Source of the DNA: Pavlovales sp. CCMP2436
Lineage: Eukaryota; Haptophyta; Pavlovophyceae; Pavlovales
Direction: 5' to 3'
Length of the DNA stretch: 25,818 bases
Assembly: GCA_026770615.1 (NCBI GenBank)
Contig: MU631606.1
Location: forward strand, 59,638-85,455
Part shown: positions 15,954 to 23,824 of the stretch, piece after piece
Position numbering within the stretch: the stretch's first letter is position 1
Layout of the letters: every line of letters begins with the position of its first letter
Position numbers and translations under genes: made by a program
Notes under the pieces: model-generated
Databases searched by the model: none
Told to the model about the DNA's origin: nothing
The model's input: only the letters and a program-made list of their open reading frames with translations

Positions 15954-16943
15954 TCAGGGGCGGGAGGCATCCGCAATCGCCTCGGTTTTGACCCGACTCT
16001 TTCGCCGCCCTGCCTTCCGAGCGCGCCTAAGCTCATCCGTCGACTTGGGCTCGCGCATGCAGATGCCGTGCCCGTTGCGCCCCGCCTCGGCCATCCGATC
16101 CAACACTTTGTGCTCCAGGCTCCAATCGTGCCATTGCGCCCCAAAGGGGTCCCCGAAGCGGAGCGAGTCCGACGGGATGGGCGGCGAGTTATCAAAATTG
16201 GGCAGCGGGCCCCCCAGGTCTGAAGTCTGCCCTTCCTTCCACCAAAAGTGGTAAGGGTGAGGCTTTGTACCGGGCGCGAGCGGCTGCGGGTTCGAGAAGC
16301 CGTACATGGTTACCGTGTCACAGACCGTTGCGGCGTGCAGGAGCGTCTGCAGACCTGCCGTCGTACGCATGGTACTGTTTTGGGCTCGCCAGAAACGGCG
16401 CAAATCATGCATACTGTTTTTGTTGGGCATCCACACGCGCTCGATCCCCTGCAGTGTGGCCCATGACTTTATAACGCCGCCGAGGCTGGGCGAGATGAGC
16501 GAGATCGTGGTCAACGTTGGGTCATACCCGACGTCATTCCACGCCTGCCGGCGTGTCTCGGGCGTATTGAGAAGCCGGTGTGTCGTCCGCACACCCACAT
16601 CGCGCTCAAACCCCTTCAGGATGGGCGTGTTAACTCGGAAGACGGCATCGTTTCGATCGATCGAACGGCCGCAGCCAGAGCCGAGCAGGACACCACCGTT
16701 GCTCACGAGCGCGCAGCGCTTGTAGCGCCGCTTGTGCGGCGGATCCGCCGGCTCGCGCGATGACCGGACCAAAGGCGAGTATCGGACCAGCTCCGCTTCG
16801 AGGACGGCCGAGCACGTACCGCGCCGCACGCTGATCTGGCGCGTGACCGCGCGGCAGCTCGCAGGGGGAGGGCAAGCGCCCAGTCGACACCACTGCGATA
16901 CCTGGCCAGGGGCCAGGAGGAGCGAGAGCGCGAGAAAGGGCAT
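15954..16943 (-). CDS. GT29 family sialyltransferase-like protein, intact (329 aa)
   Basis: One uninterrupted minus-strand exon from an ATG at 16943 to a TGA at 15954. GT29 enzymes transfer sialic acid or a related acidic sugar from a CMP donor to glycans in the Golgi lumen. The N-terminus (MPFLALSLLLAPG) is a short signal peptide or signal anchor. Sialylmotif L spans about residues 75-122: CALVSNGGVLLGSGCG, later NDAVFRVNTP, then GFERDVGVRTTHRL. Motif S spans about 194-216 (TTAGLQTLLHAATVCDTV then TMYGF). One Cys in L (residue 77) and one in S (208) match the family's disulfide. Motif III is near 231 (PYHFWW). Motif VS is HDWSLE, with His 272 and Glu 277. The 329-residue length is near the family norm. 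The tail is basic. The exact donor and acceptor cannot be read from sequence. It is the only clearly intact enzyme gene in the window. Confidence 0.93.
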   Translation of the reverse strand: MPFLALSLLLAPGQVSQWCRLGACPPPASCRAVTRQISVRRGTCSAVLEAELVRYSPLVRSSREPADPPHKRRYKRCALVSNGGVLLGSGCGRSIDRNDAVFRVNTPILKGFERDVGVRTTHRLLNTPETRRQAWNDVGYDPTLTTISLISPSLGGVIKSWATLQGIERVWMPNKNSMHDLRRFWRAQNSTMRTTAGLQTLLHAATVCDTVTMYGFSNPQPLAPGTKPHPYHFWWKEGQTSDLGGPLPNFDNSPPIPSDSLRFGDPFGAQWHDWSLEHKVLDRMAEAGRNGHGICMREPKSTDELRRARKAGRRKSRVKTEAIADASRP

Positions 16944-16986
16944 GAGTCTGGCCAGAATTCGCAGCAAATTTTAATACTTCGAATTT

Positions 16987-17417
16987 TAAGAAACTGGGCC
17001 TCAATGTTGTTCGGAGAAAGTGAAGAAACTGAGCCTCAACTAGCGAGGTGCCTTAAGAACGAAGAAAAAATAGCCTCAATGTTTTGCGGTTTTCTAATAT
17101 TTTAAAGAGGGGATCTATAGGGGCCGCGGTCTTGCCGGGTAGAGTACTTAGTCCCTTAACCATTGTCCAAGCCTTTTCCCTCTTGCCCATGCCCTAGCAA
17201 TCCCACTGTCCCTGTCTCTAGTCCTTCATAATAACCCCTGGCCTTATCTTGGGGCGGAAAATAACACCTAGAGCAATTAAGAAATAACAGACAAGGGGAC
17301 TAACGAAATTGAGCCTCACTGCCGGTCAGCCAGAGCCAGATCAGCTATTATCAGCTATTAAGAAACTGGGCCTCACTGCCACTGGGGGCCTAAGAAACCC
17401 TAAGAAACTGGGCCTCA
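16987..17417. repeat. Cluster of TAAGAAACTGGGCCTCA motifs
   Basis: The 17-bp motif is exact at 16987-17003, 17359-17375 and 17401-17417, with variants at 17023-17038 (AAGAAACTGAGCCTCA) and 17301-17316. All are in one orientation; the inverted form occurs on the other side of the sialyltransferase gene (15425-15440). It probably represents nested or degraded ends of a repeated element. The first copy lies 44 bp upstream of the sialyltransferase ATG, within its likely promoter or 5' UTR. Confidence 0.8.
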
Positions 17418-17982
17418 CTCGGACTCCCAACTTTCATAATGCCCGTCTATGACTATGAGCATGTGAGGCTAAGTCTCTTCACTTCCTTGGAACAAAAGTT
17501 AGTCTATTTCGCCCGAGCTTTCTCACTGTAGTCAGTTGATGCTGATCTCCATGTGCCATCCTCTCCTCTGCGCGCTCTCGCCCATGCCAGATTGCAACCA
17601 CACAGCAGTCGACCGAGTACACGATCACGTCGCCCACTGTTCTCTCTGGGCTCATCTTCGGTGTAAGTGCAGTGCACGAGCTCTACGGTGCGCGCGCTGC
17701 CCTTGGCGATGCGCTGCGCATGCGGGTAGACTTCTCGCTCGTCTCAATTACCTGACAATTTGATGCCCGATATCCCTCTTACCTCTCTGCGTATGTGCGC
17801 TCGCGTAGGCGAGTCGCAAGCGGTCTGCAACCGCCCCGACTCAGGGAAGCTGTCATACGTGTACCGGGGTCCAAGCACGTCGCCACAGCCCAACAACGGG
17901 CAGCCAAACAACGAGCAGCAGCACCACCACGCACCAATCTCGACAAGTGCGGCTCTTGCGCCGCGGAGCGCGCTACCCGCAG
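17418..17982. other. No gene recognised
   Basis: Intergenic space between the motif cluster and the Gln-rich gene. The right end (CGCTACCCGCAG before 17983) looks like a splice acceptor, so an undetected 5' exon of the SET gene may lie in this stretch. I could not identify one. Confidence 0.4.
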
Positions 17983-18405
17983 ATGGCGATGCCTCCAAGC
18001 TTTTACGCCGGCGGCATGCAGCAGCAGTAGATGTGCGCGCCTTCTTATGGCATGCCTCAGCAGATGCAGCAGCGCGTCTCTCCTTACGCGGGTCCGCCGC
18101 CCGCGGGCGCTGGCTGCTTCGCGGGCAACGGGCAGTGCATGTCCGCACCCTTCTCCGCCCGGCCGGATGCGCCAAGCGGGGCTCGGCCTCCGACGGCAGA
18201 AAGCTGGGGCGGGCCGCTGGGCAGCAGGCTCAATCAGCAGCAGCAGGCTCCCGCGCACTACGGACAGCCGTCGCCACAGCAGCTCCCGCAGAGCAGCAGC
18301 GGCTACATGCAGCACGGCGCGCTTGCGCTTCTGCAGCAGCAGCAGCGGCAGCAGCAGCAGCGGGTGCCTCCTGCGCACGGGGTTGCACCCCCGATGCAGC
18401 GCTAA
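17983..18405 (+). pseudogene. Gln/Pro-rich N-terminal region of the SET gene
   Basis: From the ATG at 17983 the frame reads MAMPPSFYAGGMQQQ, meets a TAG (18028-18030) inside a CAG run, and continues as MCAPSYGMPQQMQQRVSPYA, then poly-Gln (QQQQRQQQQ) to a TAA at 18403. The reading beyond the TAA is still compatible (GGQLPANQVVSQLPPHP). The TAG could be a single CAG-to-TAG change. Such low-complexity Gln/Pro/Gly stretches are typical of chromatin and transcription proteins. It is the likely 5' part of the gene that continues at 18537 in another frame; the join near 18405-18536 is not resolved by a clean GT-AG intron. Confidence 0.5.
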
Positions 18406-18536
18406 GGCGGCCAGTTGCCGGCCAACCAAGTGGTGAGCCAGCTGCCGCCCCACCCCGCTCCTCACGCCCCGCCGCAGCCGCATATTTTGTACCCCAATCT
18501 CCTCCACAAAGACGATGCGCTCCGTGCGCTCCAGTA

Positions 18537-19811
18537 GCGCTGCGGTGCAACTTCAAGGAGCTTGGGCAGTACATCAAGCTCGAGGACGCCAACATGCTTG
18601 AGGGTGGGATCAGCTCCTTTCCCGGCTGCATGCCTGTCCGGGTGGGCTCGAGGATGCTCGTCGGCTTCATCGCGGTGCCCAAGCTGGGCACGTTCGCGCT
18701 GCAGCAGACGCTTTGCGTCATCATGGAGGCGCTCACCCCGCCGCAAACGCTCGCGCAAAACAGCACCGCGCTGGTGTGCCTCATGCAGGGCCTCGTCGCG
18801 CTCTGCAACCGCACGATGTTCCCGAGGCTCGAGCACCTGCGCGCCATCCTCCACGCCAAGGAAGACCTCATGCGCAAGGCGCTCGGCCACCTGACCACCC
18901 TCGCCTTCAAATTCCACGACGAGGTTGCGGTCATCTAGATCATCGCCGCGCTGCTGTTCCCGCGGGACATGGTCGATGTGCACTCGAGCTGCTCGCTGTG
19001 CAAGGCCTACCGGGAGCACCCGCTATTCCACAGCCTGCTGACGCACACGCTGGTCAAGCTCAAGCTGCTCAAGGACTTTGAGGTGTCGACGGGCACGCAC
19101 ATCATCCCGTTTTGGGACGCGACGGTTGGTATGTCGGCGGCCCCCAACGACGCGCGCGACACAAGCTTGCTGGCCGATTCGATCCGGCACGCTCCGTTGA
19201 TGGGGTGCATGCCTCCGCTCCTCGCCTTCGTGTGCGCCCGGCTCAAGGCGCTCATCGTGGAGAGGTGCGAGCTCGCACCCTTCTACATGGGCGCCGCGCC
19301 CATCTTGCGCGTGCTCGGGGCGATCCTCAAGTGCGAGAACTCGCCCATCATCATCGTGGAGAACCCGATGGGGCCGCAGCTCCTATCGACGCTGCTCGAC
19401 ATGGGCTGCAAGATGATCCTGGGTGACAACTCGGTGCTCGACCTGCTCGCCGCGATGGCTTTCGAGGTGCTCGCCCTCGCCGCGGCTCACCCGATGATGT
19501 CTCAGCTAAACGTCCAGCTGGCGGCTGCCCTTTCGCGGCAGCTCGGCACCATCATCCCGAGCGCGTCCAGACAGGCCAACGGCAGGACCGGCCAGCCGCG
19601 GCCGATCCTGCCGCGGCTCTCCGCGGCGCTGTGCTGCCTGTACGCGGCGATTCAGCGCGGCGGCGCGCAGTCGGGGGGCTCGCTGCGATCAATGCTCATC
19701 TTGGCGAGCGGCGGCGACGAAGAGAAGGTGGCGCCGTTCGACGCCCACCTCCTCAGCCGCGGGCAGCCGGCCGACGACCGAGCGTGCAAGGGGAAGTACC
19801 ACCTTCTGCCG
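18537..19811 (+). pseudogene. Helical domain region of the SET gene
   Basis: The frame begins near ALRCNFKELGQYIKLEDAN and continues through Leu/Ala-rich amphipathic segments (LGTFALQQTLCVIMEAL, LERLRAI-like helices, PILRVLGAILKCENSPIIIV, MGPQLLSTLLDMGCKMILG). They look like stacked helices of the ARM/HEAT sort; this is impression, not a match. One TAG at 18936-18938 interrupts the frame between DEVAVI and IIAALLFPRDMV. The segment ends at a clean donor (CCG/GTGAGC, GT at 19812). The following intron (19812-19930) joins it in phase 0 to the AWS-SET exon, which is strong evidence that both belong to one gene. Removing a 15-base GT-AG stretch (18924-18938) would also bypass the TAG, but so short an intron is improbable. 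Confidence 0.55.
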
Positions 19812-19930
19812 GTGAGCCGAGCTGCGCCGCCCTTGCGCACGGCCGCGGTGTTGTACCGCGCTCGCCCAGCGCTCGCGCGACCACGCTCATGACTGCCCCC
19901 TCTTCAAACCCTGACCTATTCCCGGCGCAG

Positions 19931-20480
19931 AGGAACCGAGTGCTCCCGCCGCTCAACCCCGCGCGCGCCACGCACCAGCCCGCGTCCGACTCGGTCTCTG
20001 CCGACTGCAAGAGCCTCGCGGCGAAGCACGTCGAGCACAACCCGCGCAGGTGCCATGACGCCGCGTGCTCCAACCGGCGCCTACTCGGGCAGCGCTTCTA
20101 CCGCGTGAACCAGGCCGAGGGCCACCTTGTTGCCGGCGAACAGATCCTCGCCGGCGCGCTCGTGCTCGAGGCGCGCGGCGAGATCTGCGCAGAGTCACTC
20201 GACTTCGCCGAGACCTTGGTGGGCTTCTCCGAGCAGTGGCCGTCGGAGCTCTACTTCCTCCGCCTCGGCACACGGCGCGGCACGTGCAGGACGTGTTGCA
20301 CGCCGGCTCGCTCGCGGTGCTGATTACGCACTCACCCAAGCCGAACTGCGAGTTCCAGGCGTGGCTCGCTGACTGGCGGCCCCGGATCGGCGTGTACGCG
20401 CTGTGCGGCATCGCCCAGGGCGCGGTGCTCACCGTGGACTACAGCGTGAGCACGGTCGGCCAGGGCACTACCGCGCTCCC
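19931..20480 (+). pseudogene. AWS-SET domain (SETD2/ASH1/NSD-like histone methyltransferase), frameshifted
   Basis: After the acceptor (CCCGGCGCAG ending 19930) the exon reads to HNPRRCHDAACSNRRLLGQR, the Cys-rich AWS region, and then HLVAGEQILAGALVLEARGE, the start of the SET fold. A frame change near 20270 is needed before the rest: LAVLITHSPKPNCEFQAWLA, then RIGVYALCGIAQGAVLTVDY, which aligns with the ARFxNHSCxPNC and ELTFDY parts of SET domains. Two key positions differ: NHS is THS and the next Cys is Pro. SET enzymes transfer methyl groups from S-adenosylmethionine to lysine, and the NHS motif contacts the cofactor, so activity is doubtful. A donor near 20481 (GTCGTG and repeats) fits the next exon in phase. 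Confidence 0.7.
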
Positions 20481-20587
20481 GTCGTGGTGGTGCGCGCGCG
20501 CGGCTGCGCGGCCGCCCCATGCGCCACTGCCGCTCCCGCCCATCGCACCCCCCTCCAAACCCTTTCCCTGCCCTCTCCCCCCCGCAG

Positions 20588-21188
20588 GCCGAAAAAGCTC
20601 GCGCCCAGCTCGTCCGCGCTGGTCGATGCCGTGCGCACGGCGTCGCCGCCGCCCACCTCCGACGCGCCCTCGCCTCGGCGGTCGGGCGCTCAGTCCGCGC
20701 AGCCAGCGACGAGCGTCCCGACGTTGGCCGCGCCCAGCCGGACGCCGTCGAGCGGCTCAGCGGCGAGGACTTGCCCCGCGCCCGCAGCGGACCCGCCGGC
20801 CGCGCCGCCGTGGGCTCTCCAGAGGGAGGTCGTGTCGTCGTGGCCGCCGGCAGCCGGCATGCCCCCGGGGCCGCCGGCAGGGGTGATGCTCCCGGTGCCA
20901 GGCGCCGGCGGCATGCCGGTTGCGGCGCGCAATCCGATCACCGCGTTCAAGCTCGCCGCGGTTGCCAAAGGGGATTGGGGCTCACGGCCGCGGAACCGCG
21001 TCCTAATCGTTGGCGCTCAGGGGCAACTCACTGACCGGAAGCAGGAGTGGAACCGCGCAAAGGAGGGCGCGCTCGTGGCGTTAATCCTGCTCAAGCGGAA
21101 GGCGATCGACCCGCTGACGGCGTACGGGGCGACGAAGCGGCAGCGGGGCACCGATGACTCCACGTCGCGGCTCACGGGGGCCTCGTGA
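20588..21188 (+). CDS. C-terminal exon of the SET gene, Pro-rich with basic tail
   Basis: The exon follows a pyrimidine-rich acceptor (CCCTCTCCCCCCCGCAG ending 20587). Its phase matches any of the repeated GTGGTG donors at 20481-20491. It encodes a Ser/Pro/Ala-rich linker (PKKLAPSSSALVDAV start), then a more structured tail with AARNPITAFKLAAVAKGDW and KEGALVALILLKRKAIDPLT and the end YGATKRQRGTDDSTSRL, stopping at TGA 21186-21188. The KRKAIDP and TKRQR segments could serve as nuclear signals, which fits a chromatin protein. Alternative frames are open because of GC bias, but this one is favoured by the splice phase and natural composition. No post-SET cysteine motif is seen. Confidence 0.5.
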
Positions 21189-21558
21189 CGAGCGCACGCA
21201 CGCTGATGGGTAATAACTGAACACTATACACACACGTACACACACGCTCAGACACAAATGTATATATGTTGCTCTGTAATTAGCTAGTTATAGCTTTCAC
21301 TACAGTCTTAAAGTACCGGTCCAAGAGCAGAAAACAGGAAATTGAAAGCGAAAGTCAAATGGCGGGGGGGAGGGAGGGGGGGGTAGGTAAGGGTGTGGGT
21401 GCGGGGGAGATGGGGACGACGGCAGCGGCAGCTGCAGCAGCTCGAGTAAAGGAGACGGTAGCTGTGGCATAAGTCGAACGTGGGCGGCTGGGACGAGGCG
21501 GTCCCACCCCTGACCCTATTTAATAGTCTAAATAATATATCAAATAGGGATTATTCGA
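21189..21558. other. 3' flank of the SET gene, no gene seen
   Basis: Contains short CA-rich repeats (ACACACACGT-type near 21225-21250) and a G-rich tract (21362-21412). No good polyadenylation hexamer was found near the stop and no coding frame looks natural. Confidence 0.5.
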
Positions 21559-21622
21559 CACGCTGTAGCCGGCGAACCGTGCGGCGGGGACCCAGGGTCA
21601 CCGCGGGGACCCAGGGTCACTA
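21559..21622. repeat. Dispersed repeat with ACCCAGGGTCAC motif, copy 2
   Basis: CTGTAGCCGGCGAACCGTGC followed by two GGGGACCCAGGGTCAC motifs, matching 9897-9985. The same orientation and order support common descent. Confidence 0.6.
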
Positions 21623-21724
21623 CGAACGGAGCTTGGCGCTAAGGGTCGAAATGTCACACCCCGGGGGCGCGGGCGTGGACAGCACGACCGGCGCGGACCA
21701 GGCGCGGACAGTGGGCTCAGGCTG

Positions 21725-21885
21725 CCCGACATTAGACCCCCGACAGGTCCCCCGACATCCCCGACAGGTCCCTCGACATACATAATCCCCGACATTAAAC
21801 CCCCGACAAGTCCCCCGACATAATCTCCGACAGGACCCCCGACATAATCCCGACATCAGATACCCGGCAGGTCCTGACATTTAAA
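21725..21885. repeat. CCCGACA-type minisatellite
   Basis: At least ten CCCGACA-like words alternate with CATAATC, AGGTCC or ATTAAAC spacers, with a changing 11-14 bp rhythm. It is non-coding. The alternating CGACAGGTCCC and CGACATAATC words suggest a dimeric unit that has been shuffled. Confidence 0.8.
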
Positions 21886-22326
21886 ATACTCCAAAAGCAT
21901 AAAATTACCGCCCCGAATTTACCTCCACCCTTGTTCTCACCTGATCTTGATCTGGCAAAAGGATTTTGTTGAAAAACGTGTACGGGGGGGCAATGGCAAT
22001 GGCTCCCGCCCGTCCCTCTTCACAGCGGGATATTCAGCGGTGGGGATGATATCCGTGTGCTCAGCAAAGGTCCCTTGGCCCGAGTGTTTCTCAACTCTTG
22101 GGTCCGATGTAGACCTGTCAGGGGACGGATGTGAACTAAAAATTTACACTACGGAATCAAGCCAGTAAATCGGTTTCGACCATATTGACGATAACAAAAA
22201 TCTTGGCTCAACTGTCTTAACGATACGGCTTCTTAAGTGGCCGCAACTAACCCTTACCCCAATTTGCAGCCCGAGGGTACTGGCTGCAAGACCGAAGTTA
22301 CTTACGAATGCATGCTGATCCTACGG
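21886..22326. other. No gene recognised
   Basis: One ATG-less open stretch on the plus strand (about 21947-22168) has no recognisable features. The 3' flank of the minus-strand remnant at 22327 must lie here. Nothing else is supported. Confidence 0.5.
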
Positions 22327-23457
22327 CTACAGAGCCGCGCGGCGGAGCTCATCCAGCGGGGGCGGAGAGAATCCGCCATCCACCGCCATTGCGAGCCCTG
22401 AGTTGATGCGCCGCATTACGGCCGCACCATTGTGAAACTCGGCGCCGTTGCGGTATTGGACGACCGGCAGTTGGCTGCATTCCGTTGGCCCTCGAGATGT
22501 GTTGAGCACACCTAGCATTGTAGAAATCACCTGCCCCAGCCGCAGCGCGAGCGCGAGCAACGAGCGCGCGGCCGTTGGGTCCTGCGTCTGGTTCAGATAA
22601 AAGACAGCGGAAATGTCCCCGGACTCGTACCTAAAAAACGCCTCGGAGTACAGCGTGTCGCTCCCAGAGCTGGTCGAAATGATCGCGTTCCGCTCGGCGA
22701 GCAACGAGGCGTACGCGCGCGCAAAGTCAAGTCGCATTTGGTATGCGGCAGTAAGCGGCACAGGGCACTAGCGTGGCAGAATCCTTGCCCGAGTCAGCGT
22801 CCTCTGCCTGGGCAGGATCGCCGGGCAATCGTCGGAGAGCCAGGCCGCCTTGTATCGCTTTTTGGCGTATGCGCTGTCGACGCCCAGCTGCGAAGCTCGC
22901 TGATGGCTGCCATTGACCGCGGGGGTAGGGGGATCACTGTGGACAGTGCACTTGCGCACGGCGTGGCGGCTGCTGCTGTCGTTGTTATCCACGCCGCGCG
23001 CAGGCGCCTGAGCGAGACCACCCATCGACGCGGGACGCCAGTGCGCTTGGCTCCCTTCGGCGGGATCAACTCCCCCACATGTCATGCGGTATCGCCGGCC
23101 CCCGCTGTGCCGGTGGCAACCTTCCAAAACTAGCCCGACACCCCCGTTGCCGGCCTGTGAGTAGATGCATGTCGGTGCGCCCGCAGCCAGCACAGACCCA
23201 CGTGCGCCGTCAGGCAGCTGCCGCCAGAGCACGTTCGCATTGCAGCTCGCGAGCGTTTTCCACCCTGCCCGGCTGTTGCACTCAAGGCTGTGAATCACGA
23301 TCCCCAGGCCGAGCAATGCCGGAAGCAACTCGGAGCTGAGGTACCGGCTGGAGCTGGCCCACGTGGGCAAGCACGCCTGTTGCCGCCCAACTGGACGAGG
23401 TCGTGCGATGGAGACGCGGCATGTTGGAAGGGTGCACGGTCTCCTCCGCACGTTCAA
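22327..23457 (-). pseudogene. Unidentified coding remnant with one in-frame TAG
   Basis: One minus-strand frame is open from 23457 to a stop at 22327 except for a TAG at 22770-22768. It has no ATG near its left edge, so a 5' exon is missing. Parts look naturally coding: LPALLGLGIVIHSLECNSRA, CNANVLWRQLPDGARGSVLA, SAYAKKRYKAAWLSDDCPA, then after the stop MRLDFARAYASLLAERNAII and SGDISAVFYLNQTQDPTAAR. Near the TAG another frame reads well over a short stretch (DPAQAEDADSGKDSATLVP), so two small compensating indels may be present rather than one nonsense change. Many Cys in the first half hint at a secreted protein. No family was recognised. Confidence 0.45.
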
Positions 23458-23600
23458 CTCGGATTTCTACGTGCGGCACACAGCGCTTAGGTCCGCACGT
23501 CGAGCAGCCGCCCACCGAGCTCGTCGCCGTCGAGCCTCACGAGCAGCGTAAGCTGCGACCGACACTCAAAGCTGTCCAAGCTGTCGGGGCAAGGCAAGGG

Positions 23601-23732
23601 CGGCTCCCGTAATGCGCCGTCTAAAAATCACCGGGTATCGGGCCGTCGGCTCCCGTAATGCGAGCCCGTCTAATTCCGAGTCAGTCTCGGAATACGGGCT
23701 CGAGACGGTCTAATTCGGAGTCCGTCTCCGTG
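23601..23732. repeat. Direct and inverted repeats upstream of the MULE gene, possible TIR remnant
   Basis: CGGCTCCCGTAATGCG occurs at 23601-23616 and 23647-23662. CGAGCCCGT plus ATTCCGAG (23661-23680) pairs with CTCGGAAT plus ACGGGCTCG (23686-23702). GTCTAATTC(C/G)GAGTC recurs at 23668 and 23708. The cluster ends about 90 bp before the transposase ATG, which is where a MULE terminal repeat or its inner part would be expected. The other end lies outside the window. Confidence 0.55.
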
Positions 23733-23824
23733 CCAGCGTGTTACTCGGAGCCCTTCGCAGGCCTCGCACTTGGCAGCGCTGCGCCCGCACTTGACAGAGC
23801 GCTGCGCAGAGCAAGCGCAACGCG

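Noticed and set aside
15900..16974. Plus-strand ORFs opposite the sialyltransferase
   Set aside because: They are shadows of the strongly supported minus-strand GT29 frame.
9897..21622. Treating the ACCCAGGGTCAC repeats as transcription-factor sites
   Set aside because: The similarity extends beyond the motif over tens of bases at both loci, which fits a dispersed repeat better.
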